Shown here piece by piece: positions 21,039-29,425 of a stretch of 38,752 nucleotides of DNA. Position 1 is the stretch's first letter, and every line of letters starts with the position of its first letter. The DNA comes from CALLPQ01 sp039819545 (GTDB lineage Bacteria; Pseudomonadota; Alphaproteobacteria; Caulobacterales; Parvularculaceae): NCBI GenBank assembly GCA_039819545.1, contig JBCBRS010000028.1, positions 1 through 38,752 of the forward strand, written 5' to 3'. The notes beneath the pieces were generated by a model. It was not told the DNA's origin, ran no database searches, and saw only the letters and a list, made by a program, of their open reading frames with translations. The translations under genes were made by a program, and so were the position numbers.

Positions 21039-21266
21039 CCGTTGAGGCGCGTCGTTTGCGGTATCGAAAGCGATATGTTGGTTTCGTCAGTTTTGAGCAC
21101 GAAGTGGAAAACTTAAGGTCTTGTGGCGTGCGAGACTCGCGTATCACCACCGAAAAGAAAAACGCTATAACAAAGACGCTATGACTGTGGCGGGCGAGTA
21201 GAAAACGGCTGACGACGGGCGCGATGCTTTCGTCGCCCCCTGTTTGGGTTTGGATGGAGAAAAAAG

Positions 21267-21746
21267 ATGGCTGGCAGTATCAATAAGGTAATTCTGGTGG
21301 GGAATTTGGGGGCCGACCCCGAAATCCGTCAGACAAAGGACGGAAAACCGATTGCTAATCTCAGCATTGCCACATCGGAAAGTTGGAAAGATCGCAACAC
21401 CGGTGAACGGCGCGAAAAAACTGAGTGGCACCGTGTCGTGATTTTCAATGAGGGCTTGTCGCGTATTGCCGAACAATATCTGCGTAAGGGCTCGAAGGTT
21501 TATCTCGAAGGTCAATTACAAACGCGCAAGTGGCAGGATCAAAACGGTCAGGACAAATACACCACCGAAGTTGTTTTGCAGGGCTTTGGCGGCAATCTGA
21601 CAATGCTTGACGGTCGGCGCGACGGTCAAAATGCGATGGGCGGTGCATCGGACTTTGGCGGGTCATCCCTTGACGGACCATCCGGGTCCGGAGGGGGGGG
21701 CGGACAACAAAGTTCATACGAATTAGACGACGATATTCCGTTCTAA
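21267..21746 (+). CDS. ssb: Single-stranded DNA-binding protein
   Basis: Coats single-stranded DNA in replication, repair and recombination. The 159-residue protein has the OB-fold core from MAGSINKVILVGNLGADPE to about residue 110. A glycine- and serine-rich flexible linker follows, ending in the acidic tip DDDIPF that docks partner proteins. The ATG has GGAGAAAAAAG just upstream. It is divergent from uvrA, with a LexA box between them. The gene is normal in length and in key features. Confidence 0.98.
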   Translation: MAGSINKVILVGNLGADPEIRQTKDGKPIANLSIATSESWKDRNTGERREKTEWHRVVIFNEGLSRIAEQYLRKGSKVYLEGQLQTRKWQDQNGQDKYTTEVVLQGFGGNLTMLDGRRDGQNAMGGASDFGGSSLDGPSGSGGGGGQQSSYELDDDIPF

Positions 21747-21783
21747 GCCTATCTATTCGCCGATAGTGTTAGAAAATTGCAAC

Positions 21784-21821
21784 TCCGCACCCTTCTTTGT
21801 GCGGATATACAATACTTTTTT
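21784..21821 (+). terminator. Weak terminator-like hairpin after ssb
   Basis: TCCGCAC (21784-21790) pairs exactly with GTGCGGA (21799-21805) around an 8-base loop. A run of six T follows at 21816-21821, 10 bases after the stem, farther than ideal. It could partly separate ssb from the downstream gene. Confidence 0.4.
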
Positions 21822-21846
21822 AGCAAATTCAGGTAACGTTCGCACT

Positions 21847-21864
21847 CGAATCACGATTCGGAGG
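21847..21864 (+). promoter_or_regulatory. Palindrome abutting the ribosome site of the H1-like gene
   Basis: CGAATC-AC-GATTCG at 21847-21860 is a perfect 6-bp inverted repeat. Its last G is the first base of the strong GGAGG ribosome site (21860-21864), 6 bases before the ATG at 21871. It may be a protein-binding site or affect ribosome access; neither is shown. Confidence 0.4.
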
Positions 21865-21870
21865 TGAATG

Positions 21871-22290
21871 ATGGCGGTTAAACGCAAGACGACGAAGAAA
21901 AAAACGGCGAAGAAAAAAGCTACTCGTAAGTCGCCGGCGAAAAAGAAAACAACGAAGAAAAAAGTAGCCGCGAAAAAATCAACGCGGAAGACGGCAGCCA
22001 AAAAAACCGTGAAACGGAAAACGGCCAAGAAAGCGACCAGGAAAAAAACCGCTAAGAAAAAGGCGGTGAAGCGCAAGACCACGAAGAAAAAAGCGGTCAA
22101 GCGTAAGGCAGTGAAGCGGAAGACCGCAAAAAAGGCGACCAAGAAAAAAGCGACGAAGCGCAAGACGGCAACCAAGCGCAAAACCACCAAGAAAAAGGCG
22201 GTTAAACGCAAAGCGCCCGCTAAAAAGAAAGCGGTGAAGCGCAAAACCACCAAGCGTAAGACGACAAAACGTCGGACAACCAAGCGCTAA
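21871..22290 (+). CDS. Lysine-rich histone H1-like DNA-binding protein
   Basis: 139 residues made almost entirely of K, R, T, A and V, with repeated units such as KKKAVKRK and KRKTTKKK. It has no hydrophobic core, cysteine or acidic residue worth noting, so it should be disordered alone and bind DNA or RNA by charge. It resembles the bacterial H1-like group (chlamydial Hc2 or pseudomonad AlgP tail type), though such repeats converge easily and do not prove homology. The ATG at 21871 has GGAGG with 6 bases spacing; the ATG at 21868 is too close. A strong terminator follows. Expression is likely high given the ribosome site and terminator. It is 124 bp after ssb on the same strand. Confidence 0.85.
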   Translation: MAVKRKTTKKKTAKKKATRKSPAKKKTTKKKVAAKKSTRKTAAKKTVKRKTAKKATRKKTAKKKAVKRKTTKKKAVKRKAVKRKTAKKATKKKATKRKTATKRKTTKKKAVKRKAPAKKKAVKRKTTKRKTTKRRTTKR

Positions 22291-22306
22291 CGCAATCGAA
22301 CAATTG

Positions 22307-22338
22307 AAAAGGCCCGCGGCACCCGTCGCGGGCCTTTT
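22307..22338 (+). terminator. Strong rho-independent terminator
   Basis: GGCCCGCG (22311-22318) pairs exactly with CGCGGGCC (22327-22334), loop of 8 bases, followed by TTTT and preceded by AAAA. The flanking A- and T-runs extend the stem and let it work in both directions. It ends the H1-like gene and may also stop leftward reading from queG, which ends at 22440. Confidence 0.9.
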
Positions 22339-22439
22339 CTCATTGGTCTGTGCCGCGTCTAGTGACCATCACCGGTTTTGCGCACTGCAACAAGGTTCCG
22401 CAAAAACCTCACAGGCGCCGTGCTTAACGCTGGCGCGTT

Positions 22440-23504
22440 TTACGCTTTTTTCAATTGAGCGAGCGCCCACTGCGCTGTTTGCGCAACGACGCGATCAGGG
22501 TCGGTCGTCAAAGCATGCACCGCACCGCAATAGTTTTCATTGCCGCTATTTCCAACCGCGATCAGCACATTGCGCACAAATCGGTTGCGCCCGATGCGTT
22601 TGATGGGTGAGCCCGAAAAATGGGTGCGAAAGCGAGCGTCATCAAACGTCAGGAAGGTGCCAAGGTCCGGTGCCTTCAGATCATCGCGGGCTTTGAGTTT
22701 GGTTTCGCGCGCTTGGCGGGCAAACTTGTTCCATGGGCATACGGCCAAACAATCATCACACCCATAAATACGATTACCCATGGCGGCCCGATAGGGCTCA
22801 GGGATCATGCCTTTATGCTCAATCGTCAGGTAGGAGATACAACGCCGAGCATCGAGCTTATAGGGCGCGGGAAATGCCTTCGTAGGGCAAATATCAAGAC
22901 ACGCCGTACACTGACCACAATGATCAGGTTCTGGCGAATCGACTGCAAGATCAAGCGTTGTAAAAATTGCGCCCAGGAACAACCACGACCCATAATCGCG
23001 AGCCACAAGGTTGGTGTGCTTGCCTTGCCAGCCGAGCCCGGCGCGCGCGGCCAGCGGTTTTTCCATCACAGGCGCCGTATCCACAAAGACTTTCAGCGTA
23101 CCGCCATGGGTTGCCACCATCCAGCGGGCGAGGTCTTTGAGCCGTTTTTTGACAACGTCGTGATAATCCCGGTTTTGCGCATAAACGGAAATCACCGCCT
23201 TGTCTTTTTCGGCCAGGGCCTTCAGGGGATCGGCGTCGGGGCCGTAATTCATCCCCAGCATGATGATGGACCGCACCTGTGGCCACAAGGTCCGGGGGTT
23301 CGCGCGTTCAGCGATGCGGGTTTGCATCCACGCCATCGTGCCATGGTGATTGTCGGTTAAAAACGCGCGCAGGCGTTTTTCCAGAACCGGGTCCGGCTGT
23401 GCATCGGTAATCCCCACACTGTCAAAACCAATGGACCGTGCTTGTGTCTTGATTGCCGCCGCCAGAGCCTGCGGCGTCGACGCCGCGTGTGCATCGCCGC
23501 TCAC
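22440..23504 (-). CDS. queG: Epoxyqueuosine reductase
   Basis: Cobalamin- and iron-sulfur-dependent enzyme of the last step of queuosine tRNA modification. The 354-residue protein has the QueG pattern: FDSVGITDAQP near the N-terminus, GLGWQGKHTNLV in the middle, and two cluster motifs, CGQCTACLDICP and CDDCLAVCPWN. The C-terminal part looks like a HEAT-type repeat (RFVRNVLIAVGNSG). It starts 9 bp after the stop of the GST gene on the same strand, so the two form an operon; this pairing is common in alphaproteobacteria. Confidence 0.95.
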   Translation of the reverse strand: MSGDAHAASTPQALAAAIKTQARSIGFDSVGITDAQPDPVLEKRLRAFLTDNHHGTMAWMQTRIAERANPRTLWPQVRSIIMLGMNYGPDADPLKALAEKDKAVISVYAQNRDYHDVVKKRLKDLARWMVATHGGTLKVFVDTAPVMEKPLAARAGLGWQGKHTNLVARDYGSWLFLGAIFTTLDLAVDSPEPDHCGQCTACLDICPTKAFPAPYKLDARRCISYLTIEHKGMIPEPYRAAMGNRIYGCDDCLAVCPWNKFARQARETKLKARDDLKAPDLGTFLTFDDARFRTHFSGSPIKRIGRNRFVRNVLIAVGNSGNENYCGAVHALTTDPDRVVAQTAQWALAQLKKA

Positions 23505-23513
23505 GAGACGCCC

Positions 23514-24200
23514 TTAAAAATCAAGATCGGTATAATGACGCGCCGCCGGCAGACCATCGACCCGGTCTGCAAGCAGCGGGCGGAATGAGGGGCGTGACTT
23601 GATTCGCGCATACCAGTCTCTGGCCCGTGCAAAATCTTTCCACGGTAAGGCGTCGATATAATCAAGCACCGACAAATGGGCGGCGCATACAAGATCGACA
23701 ACGGAAAACCTGTCGCCGCCCAGCCAATCGCGTTCTTCGGTTAGGAAATTGATATAGTCCAGATGCCAGGCAATGGCATCGCGCCCAAGACGCAGTTTTT
23801 CAGGATCGGGTTGGCCCATCCGCCGCAAGCGCTTCGTGATATATTGGTCAGAGAGTAGGGGATGCACCTCGCCGTTGAACTTGTCATTAAACCAGTGGAT
23901 CAACCGCCGGGTCTCAGCGCGTGCGGCGCTCGTTGCGGGAAACAAGGCCGGTAGCGGGTACGCCTCCTCCAGATATTCGATAATAGACCCTACGGGGCAG
24001 ATGGCGACACGCCCACCCGTGGGCGGTTCATCAACCAGAACCGGCAAGCTGCCCGCAGGGTTCATGGCGACAATCTCATCAAGACTGTCGAGCGGATGCA
24101 GGACCTTGTCCTGTATATCGAGGTTTTTTTCATGCAAGATCAACCGCACCTGACGAGCGAGGGGGTCGTGCGCATAATGAAACAAGGTCCGCATGGTCAT
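23514..24200 (-). CDS. Glutathione S-transferase family protein
   Basis: 228 residues with a thioredoxin-fold N-terminal domain (MRTLFHYAHDPLARQVRLIL) containing the NPAGSLPVLVDE motif with the cis-proline. The region VGSIIEYLEEAYP at the end of that domain is the usual glutathione-binding edge. The C-terminal helical domain holds a D-rich block RFSVVDLVCAAHLSVLDYI. Substrate unknown. It is the first gene of the pair with queG. The ATG at 24200 is used; a second ATG two codons later is equally possible. Confidence 0.9.
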   Translation of the reverse strand: MTMRTLFHYAHDPLARQVRLILHEKNLDIQDKVLHPLDSLDEIVAMNPAGSLPVLVDEPPTGGRVAICPVGSIIEYLEEAYPLPALFPATSAARAETRRLIHWFNDKFNGEVHPLLSDQYITKRLRRMGQPDPEKLRLGRDAIAWHLDYINFLTEERDWLGGDRFSVVDLVCAAHLSVLDYIDALPWKDFARARDWYARIKSRPSFRPLLADRVDGLPAARHYTDLDF

Positions 24201-24284
24201 GAGCTTATCGCCAAACGGGACAAAATTATATCCCTGATGGCGCCGCCGCGCCTATTGCCTTGGCGGCCTGTGCGGTTGGCTTTG

Positions 24285-25094
24285 TTATGTGAGCGTTTCA
24301 AGTGCGCGTCCGTGGGCAACAAAATGCGGATTATCAAAGCCCCGTTCTTTTTTGCCATAGGTAAGCGCGGCTCCTTCCGGATGCGTTACCACACACCCGC
24401 CAGCCCCACTCAGCACCGCATGCCCGGCGGCGGTATCCCATTCCATGGTTCGACCAAGACGCGGATAGATATCGGCTTTTCCCTCCGCCAGCAGACAGAA
24501 TTTCAAGGAGGACCCCGCCGCCACAAAGTCCTTCACCGCGAGTGTCTCTAGCAAGGTATCAGTTTCGGGTGAGCGATGGGAGCGGCTTGCCACCGCGATC
24601 ATGCCATCTGGCGGAATAGGACGTACACCTATCGTCTCACCATCGGATTGATCGGCTGTGAATATCCGTGCGCCCCGGCCGGGCCCACCGGCGTAAAGCT
24701 TTTCGATCACCGGCGCGTAGACGACGCCCAAAGTAGGAACCCCGTCCTCACACAAGGCAATATTGACGGTGAACTCGCCGGTGCGGTTGGCAAACTCCCG
24801 GGTCCCGTCGAGCGGGTCCACCAGAAAAAACCGGTTGCCCAGGCGTGCGCCAATCTCCTGAATATCGCCGTCGCTTGCACTTTCCTCGGCCAGCACGGGG
24901 ATATCGGGCGCGTGTTGCGCGAGGCCAGTGAGGATAATGGCCTCACACCGCTCATCGGCAAGGGTCACCGGTGAGCCATCCTCTTTGGTCTGGACATCAA
25001 AGTCGGTGTTGTAGATCTCGGTGACAGCGGCGCCGCCAATCCGGGCAAGGTCAATCATCCGGTCGAGCAAGGCAGCATAATCCAGCGTCATCAT
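24285..25094 (-). CDS. cysQ: 3'(2'),5'-bisphosphate nucleotidase
   Basis: Removes the 3' phosphate from PAP, a by-product of sulfate activation, in the inositol-monophosphatase superfamily. The 269-residue protein has the metal-binding motifs EES (residues about 71-73), DPLDGTREF and EWDTAAGHAVL typical of CysQ. Two in-frame ATG codons (25094 and 25091) follow a TTG; a GGGA site 5 bases before 25094 favours that one. It is upstream of the GST gene with 84 bp between, so co-transcription is possible. It is divergent from the polysaccharide transferase gene. Confidence 0.94.
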   Translation of the reverse strand: MMTLDYAALLDRMIDLARIGGAAVTEIYNTDFDVQTKEDGSPVTLADERCEAIILTGLAQHAPDIPVLAEESASDGDIQEIGARLGNRFFLVDPLDGTREFANRTGEFTVNIALCEDGVPTLGVVYAPVIEKLYAGGPGRGARIFTADQSDGETIGVRPIPPDGMIAVASRSHRSPETDTLLETLAVKDFVAAGSSLKFCLLAEGKADIYPRLGRTMEWDTAAGHAVLSGAGGCVVTHPEGAALTYGKKERGFDNPHFVAHGRALETLT

Positions 25095-25177
25095 CAAAAT
25101 CCCAAAATTGGTCGCGAGTTGGCGTGATGACCCATTGCGCTGCAGGCGTCCAGCCCAAACCAGCCCAAATTAGCATA

Positions 25178-25198
25178 GCGTTAGGGGATCGCTAACGC
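25178..25198. repeat. Short hairpin sharing a motif with the left-edge repeat
   Basis: GCGTTAG (25178-25184) pairs exactly with CTAACGC (25192-25198), with a 7-base loop. Just before it, AAATTAGCATAG (25167-25178) is identical to 51-62 at the left edge. It lies between divergent cysQ and the transferase gene and may belong to the same dispersed repeat family. Confidence 0.45.
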
Positions 25199-25291
25199 CA
25201 ATTGGCCGATAGATGTGGCGCAATGGCTCTTGCACGGCCGATGGAGATAAAGCTACTTCTCCCACTCAAATAGCGGTGTGTGACCGCAGGA

Positions 25292-26812
25292 ATGATGGGC
25301 AAACCCGTGACGACACAAGACAGCATGGAACCGCCTGTGACCGAGTGCGCAACAGGCGGCCGCCCGCTGGACACCCCGCTCGACAGTGATATCGCCGATG
25401 GTGTGCGCCAACGCACGCGGCTGACCCGTGAGCTTTTTGGCGACATGGTTCAGATTGCGGATTTTTTGCTCATCATTGGCGCGGCCATGATCGTCGCGCA
25501 TTTTTATCATAACTATCTGATCATCGCCGACTATGAGTTTCAGCAATATGCCACCGCAGGCATTATCGGGGCCACCGGGTTTACGGCCCTATCGCGCCGC
25601 GACGGGTTTTACGATTTTGACCGGCTGATCTCGGGTCGCAACGCAATTCGCCTCATGCTGACGCAATTTCTGATGGTTGTGTTTGGTCTTCTTGCTTTTG
25701 CGTTCGCCCTGAAGATTTCCGATGACTTTTCGCGGGTGTGGCTCGTGGGCTGGATTGTTGTCTCCGTGGTGGCCTTAGCGCTCGTCCGCGTGATTGCGGC
25801 CATCAGCTTACAACGTACCCGCGCGGGAGACGGCGTTTTTTCACGGCGGGTGGGGGTTGTTGGTGCAAACCAGGTCGGGTTGAAGTTCGCCGACCGCGCA
25901 AGCGCTTCTGATGAGCCAATCACCATTGTCGGCGTCTATGACCTGGAAAGTCAGCGGCGCGGTGTCATTGATGGGCGCTATGCGGGCGGTAATCTTGATG
26001 ATCTTGTGCGCGCAGCACGCAATGACGAAGTCGACGACATTATTATCGCCAGCGACAGCCTTCAGGATGAAGACCTCAAACAGCTGGTGCGTCGGCTCTC
26101 AACGCTGCCTGTATCTATTGCGCTCAGCCCCAGCGAGGCGTGGCTTGACCATGCGGGCGGGGAGATGACGAGCTATGCCGGCGCGCCCGTCCTCAATCTT
26201 TATCGCCGCCCGTTGGAAGGGTGGGGTGGTTTTTTCAAAATGCTTGAGGACCGCATCCTCGGTACACTGATCCTTCTGGCGATCAGCCCGCTTATGCTGG
26301 CCATTGCTCTTGCGATCAAACTGCAGGGCAAGGGGCCGATCCTGTTCGCTCAGCAGCGTCACGGCTTTAACAACGAAGTTTTCAAGATTTATAAGTTCCG
26401 TACCATGACGGTTGCAGAAGATGGTGATGTGGTGACCCAAGCGCAGAAAAATGATCAGCGTATCACGCCTCTGGGTGGGTTTTTGCGTCGCTACAGTCTT
26501 GATGAATTGCCACAACTTTTGAATGTGGTGAAGGGGGATATGTCGCTCGTGGGCCCGCGCCCGCATGCGCTCGCCCACAACCACCAATATGCGCGCACCG
26601 TGGAAGATTATTCCGGCCGGCACAAGGTCAAGCCCGGCATCACCGGCTGGGCCCAGGTCAATGGCTATCGCGGGGAAACCTCCGAAAACGAAATGATGGC
26701 TGACCGGGTGCGCTATGACCTCGCCTATATCGACAACTGGTCGCTCTTTTTCGACCTGAAAATCCTCTTCCTGACGATCTTCGCGGTGCTGTTTCCGAAG
26801 AACGCTTATTAG
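25292..26812 (+). CDS. Undecaprenyl-phosphate sugar phosphotransferase (WcaJ/PssY type)
   Basis: Moves a sugar-1-phosphate (probably glucose or galactose) from its UDP form to undecaprenyl phosphate, the first step of exopolysaccharide repeat synthesis. The 506-residue protein has four N-terminal membrane helices, a CoA-binding-like domain at about residues 185-290 (VGVVGANQVGLKFAD), a further membrane segment (LGTLILLAISPLMLAIALAI) and the bacterial sugar transferase domain with KFRTM, RYSLDELPQLLNV, DMSLVGPRP and KPGITGWAQVNGYRG. The start is uncertain: ATG at 25292 or 25295, or GTG at 25280, with only AGGA very close by. Ugd follows 138 bp later. Confidence 0.92.
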   Translation: MMGKPVTTQDSMEPPVTECATGGRPLDTPLDSDIADGVRQRTRLTRELFGDMVQIADFLLIIGAAMIVAHFYHNYLIIADYEFQQYATAGIIGATGFTALSRRDGFYDFDRLISGRNAIRLMLTQFLMVVFGLLAFAFALKISDDFSRVWLVGWIVVSVVALALVRVIAAISLQRTRAGDGVFSRRVGVVGANQVGLKFADRASASDEPITIVGVYDLESQRRGVIDGRYAGGNLDDLVRAARNDEVDDIIIASDSLQDEDLKQLVRRLSTLPVSIALSPSEAWLDHAGGEMTSYAGAPVLNLYRRPLEGWGGFFKMLEDRILGTLILLAISPLMLAIALAIKLQGKGPILFAQQRHGFNNEVFKIYKFRTMTVAEDGDVVTQAQKNDQRITPLGGFLRRYSLDELPQLLNVVKGDMSLVGPRPHALAHNHQYARTVEDYSGRHKVKPGITGWAQVNGYRGETSENEMMADRVRYDLAYIDNWSLFFDLKILFLTIFAVLFPKNAY

Positions 26813-26950
26813 CGGGTCGCGGCCCCGGTCCTTACTTTGATCGGTCAGAAAATCACCTGCCTAGGGCTGTGCGCAGGCGGGGGGATTGGCTATACGCCAT
26901 GATAAAAGCGGTTCCGCATGACCGGAACCTGGAAAAAAAGGAGTGTCGTC

Positions 26951-28252
26951 ATGCGCGTTGTGATGGTCGGTACTGGCTATGTGGGCCTTGTTTCGGGGAC
27001 GTGTTTTGCTGATTTCGGGCACGATGTTGTTTGCGTTGATAAGGACGCTGCCAAGATTACGATGCTCGAAAATGGCCAGATCCCAATTTATGAGCCCGGG
27101 CTAGAGGCGTTGGTGGCGGAAAATGTAAAGGCCGAGCGGCTTTCCTTTACCACCGATCTTGCCACCGCCGTGAAAGATGCGGACGCTGTCTTTATCGCCG
27201 TGGGTACGCCATCGCGGCGCGGTGACGGTCATGCTGATCTTTCCTACGTGTACGCCGCATCAGAAGAAATTGCACATGCGCTGGACGGTTATACCGTGGT
27301 GGTGACCAAATCGACCGTTCCGGTGGGTACGGGCCGGGAGGTCGAGGCCGTCATTAAGAAGACGCGCCCGGATGCAGCCTTTTCCGTTGTTTCAAACCCG
27401 GAATTCCTGCGCGAGGGGGCAGCAATTGAGGACTTCAAACGCCCCGACCGGGTTGTGGTGGGTACGGAGGATGAGCGCGCCATTGAGATGATGCGCGAGC
27501 TTTATCGCCCCCTCTATATCAATGAAACGCCAATTGTGTTTACCAACAGGGCGACGTCTGAGCTGATCAAATACGCGGCCAATGCGTTTCTCGCCACCAA
27601 AATTACGTTTATCAACGAAATGGCTGATCTTTGTGAAAAGGTTGGCGCCAATGTGCAGGAGGTGGCGCGCGGGATCGGGCTTGATGGGCGTATCGGGGCG
27701 AAGTTTCTGCACGCGGGTCCGGGCTATGGCGGCTCGTGTTTTCCCAAGGATACACTGGCGCTTGTGCGCACCGCGCAGCAGGTTGGCGCACCGTCGCGGA
27801 TTGTTGAGGCGGTGGTTGACATCAACGACACGCGCAAAAAGGCAATGGCCCAGCGGGTTATCGATGCGTGTGATGGCTCGCTCGATGGTAAGACCGTGGC
27901 AGTCCTTGGACTGACCTTTAAGCCAAACACGGATGATATGCGCGATGCACCATCGCTCGACATTATCCCGGCACTGCAAGCGGCGGGCGCGCGGATCAAG
28001 GCTTTTGATCCGGCGGGTATGGAAGAAAGCGAATCGCTCTTCTCTGACGTGGAGTTTTGCGAGGGGCCTTACGATGCCCTCAAAGACGCCCATGTGGTCA
28101 CGCTGATCACCGAGTGGGATATCTTCCGGGCGCTTGACCTTGATCGCATGAAAACCCTGATGGCAGCGCCGGTCATGGTTGACCTGCGCAACGTCTATAC
28201 ACCAGGCGTGATGGTCAAGAACGGGTTTACCTACGCCTCAATCGGTCGCTAA
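26951..28252 (+). CDS. ugd: UDP-glucose 6-dehydrogenase
   Basis: Oxidises UDP-glucose to UDP-glucuronate with two NAD+ molecules. The 433-residue protein starts MRVVMVGTGYVGLVSGT, the NAD-binding Rossmann fold, and has the catalytic cysteine C263 in GYGGSCFPKD. The C-terminal domain includes LGLTFKPNTDDMRDAPS. The ATG at 26951 has AAGGAG 7 bases upstream; an upstream in-frame ATG at 26918 would add a basic leader. It uses the GalU product and probably supplies acidic sugars to the polysaccharide started by the preceding transferase. Confidence 0.97.
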   Translation: MRVVMVGTGYVGLVSGTCFADFGHDVVCVDKDAAKITMLENGQIPIYEPGLEALVAENVKAERLSFTTDLATAVKDADAVFIAVGTPSRRGDGHADLSYVYAASEEIAHALDGYTVVVTKSTVPVGTGREVEAVIKKTRPDAAFSVVSNPEFLREGAAIEDFKRPDRVVVGTEDERAIEMMRELYRPLYINETPIVFTNRATSELIKYAANAFLATKITFINEMADLCEKVGANVQEVARGIGLDGRIGAKFLHAGPGYGGSCFPKDTLALVRTAQQVGAPSRIVEAVVDINDTRKKAMAQRVIDACDGSLDGKTVAVLGLTFKPNTDDMRDAPSLDIIPALQAAGARIKAFDPAGMEESESLFSDVEFCEGPYDALKDAHVVTLITEWDIFRALDLDRMKTLMAAPVMVDLRNVYTPGVMVKNGFTYASIGR

Positions 28253-28278
28253 CCTCACAAAGGAATGGGAGAAGAGAA

Positions 28279-28308
28279 TAGAGCTCTGAAATCACTGCTC
28301 TAATTTTT
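28279..28308 (+). terminator. Possible terminator of ugd
   Basis: TAGAGC (28279-28284) pairs with GCTCTA (28297-28302) around a 12-base loop, followed by ATTTTT. The stem is short and AT-containing, so this is only a weak case. It lies between convergent ugd and the nitrilase gene. Confidence 0.4.
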
Positions 28309-28406
28309 CCATGCAAAGCGGCTACCGCCCGTGCGTGGCTGGAATATTCTCTACTCCCCCGCTTGCGGCAGTGTTCCCGAAAATATACGAGGAGCACAGA
28401 CCTTCT

Positions 28407-29411
28407 CTATTTTTCCACCGAGAAATCGTTTTCATCCGGGGTACCTGGATGATCAAAATCGGTGTCACTGGAAAAGCGCACCGACCCCTCGCGCGGGGTA
28501 TCATCCACATGAAGATCAAAGATATCGGGCCGCGCGTAGTGCCCGGCGATATCCACGGCAGCCTTTGCAGCGCGAACAGTCTCCAGTGACGCCTCCGCCA
28601 TGAGGATTGTTTCACCTTCGGCTGGTCCGGCGATTACCTCCCCGCGCGGATCAATGATTGCCGAATGCCCTGAATGTTCCCACTGGTCAAAGTGCTTGTA
28701 GCGCTGCGGAATATGCGATTTGAGGCGCAGCCCCGCCGCGCAAACCACATAAGCCGCAGCCTGACTTGCATAGGCGCGCGACAAAACGAGTTGGCGTGAC
28801 CAGCAATATTCCTCCGGACGCGGTGTTTTCTCCCAGCCAGGCCAAAGCGCGGCGTGAAACTGCGTCCCGCGCGCGGCAAGGGTGTAGCCGGGCAACATCA
28901 TTTGATGCTCCCAGCAATTAAGGGCGGAGATTTTGCCATAGGGCCTGTCCACCGGGTGCAGACCAGCCCCGTCGCCATCGCCCCAGATAATCCGCTCGGC
29001 GTGGGTAGGCTTCAGCTTGCGATGCCGGCTAAGGATGTCACCTTCGCGCCCGATGGTCAGGGCCGTGCAATAGGCGGTGCCGGGGCTATGGGGGTCTTTT
29101 TCTGCAACACCGATAACCACATCAGTGCCCGCCTCTTTTGCAGCAGCGCACAGGGCTTGTGTCTCCGGGCCGCCAAGCGTGACGGCATTGGCGAGATAAT
29201 CCGCACTTGCCGCCCAGGTGGCGTCACTTACCGCGCTTTCAATCCAAAACGGATAACCAGGTAGCCAGGTCTCCCCGAAGACCGCGAAATCAGCACCGTC
29301 CTTCCCCGCCTGCCGGATCAAAGCACAGGCTTTCTCCGTTGACGCCTGTTTATCGAACAGAACCGGGGCGGCCTGTATCGCGGCAAGGCGGACAGTTTTT
29401 CCATTGGTCAT
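28407..29411 (-). CDS. Nitrilase family hydrolase (branch 1 type)
   Basis: Converts nitriles to carboxylic acids and ammonia, or a related C-N bond cleavage. The 334-residue protein has the triad of the family: E47 in FGETWLPGYPFW, K132 in HRKLKPTHAERIIWGDGDG and C166 in ALNCWEHQMML. The KLKPTHxER and WGDGDG patterns are typical of true nitrilases rather than amidases or carbamoylases. Natural substrate unknown; plant-type or arylacetonitrile substrates are possible. The start has GGGAGAA 7 to 9 bases upstream. The MAPEG gene lies upstream on the same strand 14 bp away, so they probably form an operon. Confidence 0.92.
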   Translation of the reverse strand: MTNGKTVRLAAIQAAPVLFDKQASTEKACALIRQAGKDGADFAVFGETWLPGYPFWIESAVSDATWAASADYLANAVTLGGPETQALCAAAKEAGTDVVIGVAEKDPHSPGTAYCTALTIGREGDILSRHRKLKPTHAERIIWGDGDGAGLHPVDRPYGKISALNCWEHQMMLPGYTLAARGTQFHAALWPGWEKTPRPEEYCWSRQLVLSRAYASQAAAYVVCAAGLRLKSHIPQRYKHFDQWEHSGHSAIIDPRGEVIAGPAEGETILMAEASLETVRAAKAAVDIAGHYARPDIFDLHVDDTPREGSVRFSSDTDFDHPGTPDENDFSVEK

Positions 29412-29425
29412 CGGTCAGTTTCTCC

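Larger units (their letters stand above)
20758..21266. promoter_or_regulatory. uvrA-ssb divergent control region
   Basis: 509 bp between divergent uvrA and ssb with no convincing gene on either strand. It contains a perfect inverted repeat (20851-20877), a 9-base match to the DnaA box (20900-20908) and a LexA operator (20998-21012). The ssb leader is about 250 bp long if transcription starts near the LexA box. I see no RNA-gene fold that I can support. Confidence 0.6.

Noticed and set aside
21753..22283. Phenylalanine- and valine-rich open frame opposite the H1-like gene
   Set aside because: It is the mirror of lysine and arginine codons. The forward frame has a strong ribosome site and a terminator.
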